From: Veillonellaceae bacterium
GTDB taxonomy: Bacteria; Bacillota_C; Negativicutes; Veillonellales; Veillonellaceae
DNA length: 20,902 nucleotides
Reading direction: 5' to 3'
Assembly: GCA_902834965.1 (NCBI GenBank)
Contig: CADFKY010000009.1
Coordinates: forward strand, 1-20,902
In this document: piece by piece, positions 1-8,800 of the stretch
How positions within the stretch are numbered: position 1 is the first letter of the stretch
Layout: the number at the start of each line of letters is the position of its first letter
The notes under the pieces: generated by a model
What the model was told of the DNA's origin: nothing
Seen by the model: the letters and a program-made list of their open reading frames with translations, nothing else
Databases searched by the model: none
Position numbers and translations under genes: made by a program

Positions 1-8
1 AATTTTTA

Positions 9-27
9 TAATGAGAATGAAATTGAG
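9..27. promoter_or_regulatory. Possible Fur-like box upstream of the porin promoter
   Basis: The AT-rich stretch around ATAATGAGAATGA matches roughly 12 of 19 positions of the classical Fur box (GATAATGATAATCATTATC) by my own alignment. It lies just upstream of the proposed -35 of the porin gene. A match of this quality occurs by chance in AT-rich DNA and the window starts only 8 bases earlier, so this is a weak call. Confidence 0.2.
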
Positions 28-36
28 AAAAAAGGG

Positions 37-65
37 TTTACACGAAAATTTGGTTGTGCTAATAT
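37..65 (+). promoter_or_regulatory. Candidate promoter of the SLH porin gene
   Basis: TTTACA (37-42) is followed after 17 bases by TAATAT (60-65), preceded by TG at 57-58, which makes an extended -10. Transcription would start near 72 and give a leader of about 165 nt before the ATG at 236. The leader contains two small hairpins (CGAA/TTCG at 96-107 and TTCTT/AAGAA at 147-161). Long leaders are common on abundant outer-membrane protein mRNAs, but no function is shown here. Confidence 0.45.
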
Positions 66-235
66 CACCGTACAAGAGATAACAAACACATGAAACGAAG
101 AACTTCGATACAGAATGTGGCGAGGAAACGTGGACACTCCCAGAAATTCTTATCTGAAGAACAGAGTAGAATGTGAATGTTATGACTTGTAACATTTTGT
201 ATTTCTATTTTTTTTCAGAAAGAAGGAATTCAACT

Positions 236-1447
236 ATGAAAAAACAATTCGCAGCAATCTTTGCAGCAACAGCAGTTTTGGGTGTAACTACTGCATTCGC
301 AGCTAACCCATTCTCCGATGTAACTCCTGATTCTTGGGCATACCAAGCAGTTTCTCAATTAGCAGCTGCTGGTATCGTTAACGGTTATCCAGATGGCACT
401 TTCAAAGGCCAAAACGATATCACTCGTTACGAAATGGCTCAAATGGTAGCTAAAGCTATGGCTAACCAAGACCGCGCTAACGCTGAACAACAAGCTATGA
501 TCAACCGTTTGGCTGATGAATTCTCCAACGAATTGAACAACTTGGGCGTTCGTGTAGCTCGCTTGGAAGACCGCGTAGGTAACGTAAAAGTTACTGGTGA
601 TGCTCGTCTTCGTTACCAAGATGCTGAACATGCTAAATCCAAATTCGACGCTCGTGCTCGTGTACAATTCAACGCAAAAGTAAACGATCGCACTGACGCA
701 GTTGTTCGTTTGGCTTCTGGTAACTTCGAATTGGGTAACTCCCAAAACGGTGGTAACTCCAACGCAACAATCGACCGCGCTTATGTAAACCATAAATTCG
801 GTGAACGCGTATCCTTGAAAGCTGGTCGTTTCGGCCAAACTATCGGTGGCGGTTTAGCATTTGACGGTACTTTCGACGGTGCTCAATTGAACGCTGGTAA
901 CGACAAAATTATGGCTCAAGCAGCTTACGGTTACATGGTATCCGGCGAAGCAGCTGGCTTGACTAAAGACCAAAACGTAACTAACACTTACCTTGGCTTA
1001 AAAGGTAAAGTAGGTAAACACACTATGGTTGGTGGTTTCTACGATCGTGTAAACCAAGATAGCACTAATGGTTACAAAAATATCTATGGCTTCAACGCTG
1101 ATGCTAACTTCGACAAAGTTTGGGTTGGTGGCGAATGGTTGAGAGATTCCCATGTTGATCATTCTCAAGCTTGGACTGCAGGTCTTGGTTATGGTAACTA
1201 CAACATCGCAAAACAAGGTACTTGGGGTGTTAAAGGTCAATACTTCAACCAAAAAGAAAACGCTCCTATCATTGATTCCACTTGGAACCAAAAATATGGT
1301 GCTGATTCCAAAGGTTGGTTGGCAACTGTTGACTATGCATTGCAAAACAACGTTGGCTTGTCCGCTTACTACGGTTTCGACTGGAAAACTCAATCCGGTA
1401 ACGATCTTAACGACTTCTACCGTGCAGACCTTAACTACAAATTCTAA
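236..1447 (+). CDS. ompM: SLH-domain outer-membrane porin (OmpM family)
   Basis: A 403-residue major porin that also ties the outer membrane to peptidoglycan. The start is set at ATG 236 because AGAAGGAA (221-228) lies 7 nt upstream and the protein then begins with a clean signal peptide: MKKQF, a hydrophobic stretch, then AFA/ANPF with cleavage after residue 22. The longer frame from 173 has no ribosome site and would bury the signal. Residues about 24-75 are one SLH domain (NPFSDV, WAYQAV, GYPDGTFKG, ITRYEMAQM); 80-117 form a short coiled-coil stalk (RLADEF, RVARLEDRV). The rest is a beta-barrel with alternating Gly/aromatic strands ending in YKF, the C-terminal aromatic expected for BAM-dependent insertion. 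In Negativicutes such SLH domains bind polyamine-modified peptidoglycan (family knowledge). Codon use is strongly biased (AAC, GGT, CGT), as in a highly expressed gene. The gene is monocistronic, with its own promoter and terminator. Which ompM paralogue this is cannot be told. Confidence 0.93.
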   Translation: MKKQFAAIFAATAVLGVTTAFAANPFSDVTPDSWAYQAVSQLAAAGIVNGYPDGTFKGQNDITRYEMAQMVAKAMANQDRANAEQQAMINRLADEFSNELNNLGVRVARLEDRVGNVKVTGDARLRYQDAEHAKSKFDARARVQFNAKVNDRTDAVVRLASGNFELGNSQNGGNSNATIDRAYVNHKFGERVSLKAGRFGQTIGGGLAFDGTFDGAQLNAGNDKIMAQAAYGYMVSGEAAGLTKDQNVTNTYLGLKGKVGKHTMVGGFYDRVNQDSTNGYKNIYGFNADANFDKVWVGGEWLRDSHVDHSQAWTAGLGYGNYNIAKQGTWGVKGQYFNQKENAPIIDSTWNQKYGADSKGWLATVDYALQNNVGLSAYYGFDWKTQSGNDLNDFYRADLNYKF

Positions 1448-1468
1448 TTTGATAGTTAACCATATAAA

Positions 1469-1496
1469 AGAGACTCCTTCGGGAGTCTCTTTTTTT
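1469..1496 (+). terminator. Rho-independent terminator of the porin gene
   Basis: The nine-base stem AGAGACTCC (1469-1477) pairs perfectly with GGAGTCTCT (1482-1490) across a UUCG tetraloop closed by C-G, followed by a T run to 1496. It begins 21 nt after the porin stop codon. Confidence 0.95.
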
Positions 1497-1598
1497 ATGA
1501 TTAATATATATTCCTATAATAAATTGATATGGAATACTCTTTATTATGCAATTTTGGTAATGTTAGACAATTTTAGATATTACATTTATTAGCTGTTA

Positions 1599-1633
1599 TA
1601 TTTATAAGTCATAAATTGTATGATTTATAAATA
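1599..1633. repeat. AT-rich inverted repeat between porin and HAD gene
   Basis: The 15-base arms TATTTATAAGTCATA (1599-1613) and TATGATTTATAAATA (1619-1633) are complementary at 14 of 15 positions around the spacer AATTG; the odd position is a G-T pair. It lies inside the 302-base gap between the porin and the HAD gene, after the porin terminator. No T run follows it, so it does not look like a terminator. It could be an operator or an RNA hairpin. I see nothing else in this gap apart from the promoter near 1709. Confidence 0.6.
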
Positions 1634-1708
1634 CTGTTATTGGGGTGTGCAAATATTTTTATGTTAGTGCATTACTGCATATTCTATCTATATAAGCACT
1701 ATAAATGG

Positions 1709-1745
1709 TATAATAAAGAGTATTAGATTTTCTTGTAAAGGAGGT
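1709..1745 (+). promoter_or_regulatory. -10 box and strong ribosome site for the HAD-rapZ-yvcK-whiA unit
   Basis: A perfect TATAAT at 1709-1714 lies 35 nt upstream of the ATG at 1750. I found no convincing -35 at the right spacing. AAAGGAGGT at 1737-1745 is a near-complete Shine-Dalgarno sequence ending 4 nt before the start. This is the only promoter-like site I find before the five closely spaced rightward genes. Confidence 0.4.
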
Positions 1746-1749
1746 AAGA

Positions 1750-2562
1750 ATGAATCCTTCTTTTTCTCATATAAAAATGGTCGCCATAGATTGTGATGAA
1801 ACCTTGGTACGTAGCGATAATACGGTTTCTGAGTATACGGTAAATGTATTGCAGCGTTTACAGCAGAAGGGGATTAGTATAACTATTGCTACGGGGCGCA
1901 TGTATCAGACAGCAAAACCAATTGGTACTGCATTACAGCTTGGTAATGTACCGATGATTTTATTTTCCGGTGGATTAATTCAGGAGTTAGAAACGGGATA
2001 TAAGCTATTCGAACAAACAGTTCCTATCGATGTAGTACATCGCATTTTTGAACTCGGTCAACACTATGATTGGCATATACAATCGTATGTAGATGATCAT
2101 TTATTATGTCATCATAGAAATTGGCAATCTGATCGTTATGAACAGCAGACTGGAGCTGTAGCTGAGTTTTTAGGCGATAGAATCTATACGCTTTCCTCGG
2201 AACCTAACAAGCTTATTGTTATCGATACAGAAGAGGGTATTGATCGAATTATTGATATCTTAACGCCTTCAGTTGGTAATGAAGTTACATTGGTACGCAG
2301 TCAACGAGATTTTCTTGAAATCACTGCCCCTAATGTATCAAAAGGACGTGCATTAGCCCAATTAGCCATGGATAATAACATTGGTTTAGAACATATAATT
2401 TCTTTTGGTAATGCTGAAAATGATATTTCTATGCTCAGTGAAACGGGGTATTCAGTAGCTGTTTCAAATGCTACGAATCATGTAAAAGCTGTGGCTCATG
2501 AGGTATGTGGTCATCATAATGAAGATGGTGTAGCTCACTGGATAGAAAAGAATCTTTTATAA
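1750..2562 (+). CDS. Cof-type HAD-superfamily phosphatase
   Basis: A cytoplasmic 270-residue HAD hydrolase of the Cof/YidA subfamily, which dephosphorylates sugar phosphates and related small molecules; the substrate cannot be read from sequence. Motif I is DCDET, with nucleophile D14 and acid D16. Motif II is T48 in TIATGR, motif III is K198 in NVSKGR, and motif IV is GNAENDISML (220-229). The first acidic position of motif IV is Asn221 and D225 is kept. Residues about 80-190 are the Cof-type cap inserted between the Rossmann halves. Length is normal for the subfamily. The start is fixed by the AAAGGAGGT site. The stop is 12 nt before rapZ, so the two are probably cotranscribed, but a functional link is not established. 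Confidence 0.9.
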   Translation: MNPSFSHIKMVAIDCDETLVRSDNTVSEYTVNVLQRLQQKGISITIATGRMYQTAKPIGTALQLGNVPMILFSGGLIQELETGYKLFEQTVPIDVVHRIFELGQHYDWHIQSYVDDHLLCHHRNWQSDRYEQQTGAVAEFLGDRIYTLSSEPNKLIVIDTEEGIDRIIDILTPSVGNEVTLVRSQRDFLEITAPNVSKGRALAQLAMDNNIGLEHIISFGNAENDISMLSETGYSVAVSNATNHVKAVAHEVCGHHNEDGVAHWIEKNLL

Positions 2563-2574
2563 TGGAGTAAAACT

Positions 2575-3489
2575 ATGGAAGCATTTCGTTTATTAATTGT
2601 TACAGGTATGTCAGGTGCCGGTAAAACGCAGGTTCTTCAAGCATTAGAGGACATGGGTTATCTATGTATTGATAATATTCCACCTGTACTTATTCCTAAG
2701 TTAAGTGAGATTTGTCGACAAGGTGGGGAACGTACAAACCGTGTGGCTTTGGTTGTAGATATTCGGGGCGGTGAATTCTTTGAAGCTCTTTCCTCCTCTC
2801 TTGAAACATTGAGAGAAATGAAGGTGGATTATGAAATCGTCTTTATGGATGCTACTGATGAGACTTTAATTAGACGATATAAAGAAAGTCGTCGTAGCCA
2901 TCCGTTAGCTCCAGATGGAATGATTACTACAGGATTAAAAGAAGAACGTCAAATTTTAAATTCTGTACGTCATAAAGCAGACTTTATTATTGATACAACT
3001 AATATGAAGACAGCTAGCTTGAAAGAGTATTTAAAAACTCGCTTTACTCAAGTAGACGAAGGTCATGGCATGTCTATTACAGTAGTGAGCTTTGGTTTTA
3101 AATATGGAATCCCTTTAGATGCTGATATGGTTTGGGATGTTCGATTCTTACCAAATCCATTCTATATTCCAGATTTCCGTCATAAAACAGGCCGTGTAAA
3201 AGCTGTAAATGAATATATTCATTCCTTTGAGGTTACAGAGGAATTTAAAAAGCGATACTTTGATACCATAGATTTTCTTGTGCCTAATTATGAGCAAGAA
3301 GGAAAATCTCAATTTATCGTGGCTGTAGGTTGTACTGGCGGTATGCATAGATCTGTAGCCATGGCAGAAGCATTATATTCCCATCTATTAGAAAAGGGGT
3401 ATCGTGTTTCTGTAGAACATCGAGATATGATGAAAAATAATGTAGAAGAAGATTATAATCCTCATGAAATTAAAACACTTGGTAACTAG
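2575..3489 (+). CDS. rapZ: RapZ/YvcJ-family nucleotide-binding regulator
   Basis: A 304-residue RapZ (YvcJ) P-loop protein. The N-terminal domain carries a Walker A motif GMSGAGKT (11-18), the CIDNIPP segment (31-37) and VVDIRGGEFF (60-69). The C-terminal half has the family blocks FGFKYGIP (173-180), DVRFLPNPF (188-196) and GCTGGMHRSVAMAEAL (252-267). In Escherichia coli, RapZ directs the small RNA GlmZ to RNase E in response to glucosamine-6-phosphate. In Firmicutes the family binds and hydrolyses nucleotides and its RNA role is unclear, so no GlmZ mechanism is claimed here. A GGAG site lies just upstream of the ATG. The next gene, yvcK, begins 12 nt after the stop. The rapZ-yvcK-whiA order is the conserved Gram-positive arrangement. 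Confidence 0.95.
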   Translation: MEAFRLLIVTGMSGAGKTQVLQALEDMGYLCIDNIPPVLIPKLSEICRQGGERTNRVALVVDIRGGEFFEALSSSLETLREMKVDYEIVFMDATDETLIRRYKESRRSHPLAPDGMITTGLKEERQILNSVRHKADFIIDTTNMKTASLKEYLKTRFTQVDEGHGMSITVVSFGFKYGIPLDADMVWDVRFLPNPFYIPDFRHKTGRVKAVNEYIHSFEVTEEFKKRYFDTIDFLVPNYEQEGKSQFIVAVGCTGGMHRSVAMAEALYSHLLEKGYRVSVEHRDMMKNNVEEDYNPHEIKTLGN

Positions 3490-3501
3490 ATAGGGGTTCT
3501 T

Positions 3502-4851
3502 ATGTTGCGAAAAAGATGGTTTCGGTGGCTTATACCGGGCCTAAATATAAAACGTTGGCTTGCCCTATTTAGTTGTGGTGTAGGTCTTTTAATCATTGGC
3601 ATTTCCTTGATGTTTAACTATCAATGGCTTGCCGTTCTTGAAGATGTTGTACTGGCCTTTTCTTATAATATGACGGGCTTTTACAATTATAATGTGCTCA
3701 TTGCTGTGGGTGCAGTTATATTATCGATTGGCGCTGTTCTAATGCTAATTGGTACTAGTAAGGTTATTAAAACGATTATTCGTGCTGTATTGCCTAATCC
3801 TGATAGTAAGGTATCAGATATTATCTTCCAAAATATACGACTTGATAAAGGTCCTAAAATCGTTGTTATCGGCGGTGGTACAGGATTGTCTAATCTATTG
3901 CGTGGATTGAAAACACACACATCTAATTTATCAGCTATTGTTACAGTAGCTGACGATGGTGGTTCATCAGGTCGTTTACGGGAAGATTTTAAAATGATTG
4001 CCCCTGGTGACTTACGAAACTGCTTGGTCGCATTAGCAGAACAAGAAGGGGTTATGGAAAATCTTTTCCGCTACCGCTTTGAAGGGGAAAATGAGCTATC
4101 TGGACATAGTTTTGGCAATCTCTTTATTACAGCACTTGCTCAAGTATACGATGGCGATGTGGAGGAAGCACTTGAAGCAGCTAGTAAATTACTACGTGTA
4201 CGCGGTCGTGTAATTCCTTCATCTACAGAGTTCATTAAATTGGTAGCTGAGATGACAGATGGTACCATTGTAGAAGGTGAAAGTAATATTCCAAACTCTG
4301 GTAAAACCATTCGCCATATGTATAGCGAACCGGCGCAACCAAAGCCGGAAGGTGCTGCGTTACGTGCTATCGATGAAGCAGATGTCATCATTTTTGGACC
4401 TGGTAGTTTATATACAAGTATCATTCCAAACTTGTTAACTGATAAAATTGCATCTCATATACGTGCTAGTAAGGCAAATAAAATTTATATTGCCAATGTT
4501 ATGACTCAACCTGGAGAAACTTCAGGTTATACGCTTAGTGATCACGTAGAGGCACTCATCGCTCATGGTGGGGAAGGTATTGTAGATACTGTACTGGCAA
4601 ACGATGGTCCACTACCAATTCAAATGGTAGAACAATATAGTGCCGTAGGTTCAGAGCCTGTAGCATTAGATACTAAGAAACTACAAGCTAAAGGGATTCG
4701 CACGATTCGGGCTACTTTAATTAGTCCGAAAAAGCCAGCTGTTCATGATCCAGAACGGTTGGGTAAAGTAATTATGGATATTGTTCACGCCATGCAATCG
4801 GATACTGAACCACATATCTTAGAGTATTATCTCCAACGAGATGATCATTAA
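3502..4851 (+). CDS. yvcK: YvcK/CofD-like protein with N-terminal membrane segments
   Basis: A 449-residue YvcK-family protein (gluconeogenesis factor, CofD-like fold). In Bacillus and Mycobacterium relatives it binds UDP-N-acetylglucosamine and affects growth on gluconeogenic carbon and cell-wall synthesis. The core starts near residue 119 with VVIGGGTGLS (121-130) and DDGGSSGRLR (151-160), then APGDLRN and a later FGPGSLY motif. Ahead of it sits an extension of about 115 residues with two hydrophobic segments, about 19-40 and 64-86, and a basic N-terminus (MLRKRWFRW). This would anchor the enzyme-like domain to the inner face of the cytoplasmic membrane, unlike the shorter soluble Bacillus subtilis protein. 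The GGGGTTC upstream of the ATG is only a modest ribosome site. The stop is 15 nt before whiA. Confidence 0.93.
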   Translation: MLRKRWFRWLIPGLNIKRWLALFSCGVGLLIIGISLMFNYQWLAVLEDVVLAFSYNMTGFYNYNVLIAVGAVILSIGAVLMLIGTSKVIKTIIRAVLPNPDSKVSDIIFQNIRLDKGPKIVVIGGGTGLSNLLRGLKTHTSNLSAIVTVADDGGSSGRLREDFKMIAPGDLRNCLVALAEQEGVMENLFRYRFEGENELSGHSFGNLFITALAQVYDGDVEEALEAASKLLRVRGRVIPSSTEFIKLVAEMTDGTIVEGESNIPNSGKTIRHMYSEPAQPKPEGAALRAIDEADVIIFGPGSLYTSIIPNLLTDKIASHIRASKANKIYIANVMTQPGETSGYTLSDHVEALIAHGGEGIVDTVLANDGPLPIQMVEQYSAVGSEPVALDTKKLQAKGIRTIRATLISPKKPAVHDPERLGKVIMDIVHAMQSDTEPHILEYYLQRDDH

Positions 4852-4866
4852 TGAGAAGGGATACCT

Positions 4867-5814
4867 ATGTCATTTGCTGAAGATGTAAAAAATGAATTAT
4901 GCCAATATGAATCCTCTAGTGATGCAGATGTGGCCATGAAAATTGAAGCGTCTTGCTTATTGCGCATGGGTGGATCTATCATTTTAGGGATGAAGGGCGC
5001 TGTTGGTATTAGATTAGCTACTGCAAATAATGCAGTAGCTCGTCGCTTGTTAGGCATCTTAAAGAAACAATATGAATTGCCTACCAATGTATTAGTACGA
5101 CAAGGGCTTAACTTGCGTAAGAAAAATATGTATACCTTATCTGTGGAGCCATCCATAGAAGGGCGACAGGCTTTAGAAGATCTTGCTTTATGGCCTGTAA
5201 CTGAACAAATTCCTCGTAGTTGGCTTAAATCTATGGAGGCACGACGTGCCTTTTTACGGGGCGCTTTTTTAGGTGGAGGCTCTGTTAATAAGCCACAAAG
5301 TGATTATCATCTTGAGTTTATGACCGGTAATGAGAATTTTGCAAAGGAAATTATTCACGTATTGCGACTCTTTCACATTCATGCAGGATTGACGGAGCGT
5401 AAAGAAGAATATGTGGTATACCTTAAAGAAGGCGACGCAGTAACGAATTGCTTGCAGATCATGGGCGCTCAATCAGCCTTGATGGAGTTTGAAAATGTGC
5501 GCATTATGAAGACTGTGCGAAATCAAATCAATCGGCAAGTAAACTGTGAGACCGCCAATTTACAAAAGGTTGTAGATGCTGCAGTACGTCAGGTAAAAGC
5601 AATTCGAATCATCGATAGAGAAATTGGCATTGATGCATTGCCTGACAAGTTGAGGATTGTAGCCAGACTGAGATGGGACAATCCAGAAGCGAGCTTAAAA
5701 GAGCTAGAAGAATTGATGGATGGCGAATTATCCAAGTCGGGTATTGGCCATCGTTTAAAGAAAATCGAAGCATTAGCACTTACGTATGACCCTATGGGGC
5801 TTGAAGAAATATAG
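4867..5814 (+). CDS. whiA: WhiA-family DNA-binding protein
   Basis: A 315-residue WhiA protein: an N-terminal LAGLIDADG-homing-endonuclease-like fold without nuclease function, plus a C-terminal helix-turn-helix. It starts MSFAEDVKNEL, typical of the family. The LAGLIDADG-like block is FLRGAFLGGGSVNKP at about 129-143, and the HTH is near 262-300 (LRIVARLRWDNPEASLKELEEL, then SGIGHRLKKIEALA). WhiA is a sporulation transcription factor in Streptomyces and affects cell division and chromosome segregation in B. subtilis, so a division-related role is likely in this probable non-sporulating coccus. AGAAGGG precedes the start. The following gene for the long-helix protein begins 12 nt after the stop. 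Confidence 0.96.
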   Translation: MSFAEDVKNELCQYESSSDADVAMKIEASCLLRMGGSIILGMKGAVGIRLATANNAVARRLLGILKKQYELPTNVLVRQGLNLRKKNMYTLSVEPSIEGRQALEDLALWPVTEQIPRSWLKSMEARRAFLRGAFLGGGSVNKPQSDYHLEFMTGNENFAKEIIHVLRLFHIHAGLTERKEEYVVYLKEGDAVTNCLQIMGAQSALMEFENVRIMKTVRNQINRQVNCETANLQKVVDAAVRQVKAIRIIDREIGIDALPDKLRIVARLRWDNPEASLKELEELMDGELSKSGIGHRLKKIEALALTYDPMGLEEI

Positions 5815-5826
5815 AGGTATTAATAT

Positions 5827-8800
5827 ATGTTTTCTTATAAATCAAAATATTGTGTAGCTGCGGCCATGGCCGCCATGGCTGCGCTTACAGGCCATGTAGA
5901 GGCTCGTGATATAGATTTACAATCAATTGGATATTTTCAGTTTTCTCCGTTGCCACCAAGCTTGGTGTCTCAAACGGATACATTGCTATTATCGGATAGC
6001 CCTGAATATGTAGGACCAGTAGGCGGTACACTTAGTGCTGGTACTATTAATGGGAATGGCCGCATTTATTTTTATCACGTAAATGAAATGGATCAGCCCC
6101 ATAAGATTGCTATCGTACTAGAAAATCAAACGGCATATCCTAATACTGTTCATGTAATGAGACAGTTAAAATCTGTGGCAACGCCAGATTATTTTGCTGC
6201 TGGTCGCGATTTATCCCGCAAGGATTTAGAGCATCCTTTAGATGAAAGTCCAAATGCGAGACCATTATACTCGCTAAGCATTCCTCCCCAAGGGCGTCAA
6301 TTAATCTTTACTGATTTGGAAAATACACCGGTATATCAAGATGCGTTATTTACAGGCATTGTAGATATTAAAACAGAGGCGCCAATCTTTGCCCGCGTTA
6401 TGATGCTACCTATGGGTATGGATGCCGTCGATGCATCACATTGGGCTAAGAACTTACCTATTGATGAAATTCAATTGCGCGGTACATATACTGGTTCAAA
6501 GCGTAATATGGAGGTTACTACACCTTTTGATACTGCCTTAGGCGGTGCTTTTGTTGAAGTTGGTAACGACCGTGAGGATGCCTTTATCAATGGTGTAGAT
6601 GAAATGCAAAATAAAGCATTTGTTCGTGACCGTGGTAACTATGGTGTTTCATATACTTTAAAAATTCCTACAAAGGGTAATGAACCGTTTAGATTGTATT
6701 TTAACCCTCTTGGTGGGCCTTATTCTGGCTCCTTTACGGTAAAAGCACTTCATCAACAAGGTGCCCGTAGAGGTCAAACCGATACGCGTACCTATCATAT
6801 CGGTGGTGCTGATGGGATTACTGCACTAGGGGACGGTACTATATTAGATAGCCGTCTTATGGGTAATTATAATGCAGGCGATTTGTTAACATTAAACTTC
6901 ATGCCGGCAGGTGCATCTAATTTGCCAATACGATTCTTATTGATTCCTGAATCTCTTGCAAATCCACAAAAACATCAGACTATTGCGGTCAATGTACCAA
7001 AAGATGTAACAGACAGTTTGGGTCATCCAACTCAAAGTGGTACACAAATTCCTGTAGGTCCTATCAATGGTAAAGATAGCAATAAGGGTACTGTAGATAC
7101 ATCTAAATCTACTATGACTCCTGCAAAACAGGCAGAAACAATTGCTCACGAAGAAACAAAAAAATTGAGCGATAAAGCAGCTGCTGATGCTAAAAAAGAG
7201 GCACAACTTAAAAAAGCGAAAGAAGCTGAGGAAGCATTAGCTCGTAAAAAAGCGGAAGAAGCTAAATTAGCTGCCGAAAAAGCAGAAATAGCACGCAAGG
7301 CTGCAGAAGCTAAACATGCTGAAATTGAGCGTAAAATGGCTGAGAAAGCTGAAGCTGATCGTAAGGCTGCCGAGTTGAAGGCTGCTCAAGAGGCGCAAGC
7401 TGCTAAAGACAAAGCGGCCTTAGAAGCGAAAAAGGCTGAGGAAATGCGACAAGCAGAAGAGGCTAAACGCTTAGAGGCAGAAAGAAAAGCTGAGCTTGAT
7501 CGAAAGGTAGCTGAAGCTCGTAAGGCTGAAGAAGAACGTAAAGCTGAAATGGCGCGTATTGAAGCTGCTAGAAAGGCGGAAGCCGATCGTTTAGAGGCAG
7601 CACGTAAAGCGGAGGAAGCTCGTGTAGCGGCTGAAGCAAAACGTCTTGAAGAAGAACGCAGAATTGAAGCGGCTCGTATTGAAGCAGCACGAAAGGCAGA
7701 AGAAGCTAGACAAGCCGCTGAAGCTAAGGCACGTTTTGAAGCACAACGGGCAGCAGAAAAGGCCGCTTTAGAAGCGAAAAAAGCTGAAGAAGAACGTTTA
7801 GCTGCTGAAGCAAAAGCACGTTTAGAAGCACAACGAAAAGCGGAACAAGAAGCATTGGAAGCACGCCGTGCCGAAGAAGCACGTAAAGCAGCCGAAGCAA
7901 AAGCAGCACTAGAAGCCCAACGTGCAGCTGAACAAGCTGCATTAGAAGCGAAACGTCAAGAAGATGCTCGTAAAGCAGCAGAGGCAAAAGCTGCCTTAGA
8001 AGCACAACGTATTGAAGCAGCAAGAAAAGCTGAGGAAGCGCGTCGTGCAGAGGAAGCGCGCAAGGCAGAAGAGGCTCGGATCGAAGCCGCTCGTAAAGCT
8101 GAGGAAGCGCGTCGTGCAGCAGAGGCTAAACGTGCTGAAGAAGCTCGTAAGGCTGAAGAAGCTCGAATTGAAGCGGCTCGTAAAGCTGAACAAGCTCGTT
8201 TGGCAGAAGAAGCACGAAGAGCAGAAGAAGCACGTCGTTTAGAAGCGGCTAGACTAGAGGCACAACGCAAGGCTGAACAAGAACGTCTCGAAGCGGCCCG
8301 TAAAGCCGAAGAAGCCCGCGTTGCTGCTGAAGCAAAACGTCAGGAAGAATTACGTAAAGCAGAGGAAGCTCGTGTTGCAGCAGAGGCTAAACGAGCTGAA
8401 GAAGCGCGTCAGGCTGAAGAAGCTCGAATTGAAGCTGCTCGTAAAGCTGAACAAGCTCGTTTGGCAGAAGAAGCACGAAAAGCAGAAGAAGCACGTAGAG
8501 CTGAGGAAGCGCGTCGCATAGAAGAAGCTAGACGAGCAGAAGAAGCTCGTAAAGCAGAAGAGGCTCGTATAGCGGCTGAGGCACGTAAGGCTGAACAAGC
8601 TAGATTGGCTGCAGAACGAGCAGAAGCTGAACGTCAAGCAGCAGAGGCAAAACGTATTGCTGAAGAACGCTACCAAGCTCATTTAGAAGCGGAACGCAAA
8701 GCAGAAGAAGCTCGTCAACAGGCACTTGCACAAGCTGAAGTGGAACGTAAAGCAAAAGAACGAGCTGAAGCAATTCAACGTGTCAAAGAACAGCAAGAAA

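Noticed and set aside
173..235. Longer N-terminus of the porin starting at 173
   Set aside because: It lacks a ribosome site, adds 21 residues ahead of a clean signal peptide, and the start at 236 has AGAAGGAA at good spacing.
359..838. Minus-strand open frame inside the porin gene
   Set aside because: It is a by-product of the biased codon use of the porin; no ribosome site and the translation is low-complexity and unlike a protein family.
1152..1592. Plus-strand frame running past the porin terminator
   Set aside because: It overlaps the porin in another frame and reads through a strong terminator; the composition (KTTLACPLTTVSTGKL) is typical of out-of-frame translation.
7724..8682. Repetitive frames on both strands inside the long-helix gene (Arg/Ala/Ser- or Leu-rich)
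   Set aside because: These are shadow translations of the GCT/GAA/CGT repeats; the main frame has a ribosome site, signal peptide and continuous reading to a terminator.
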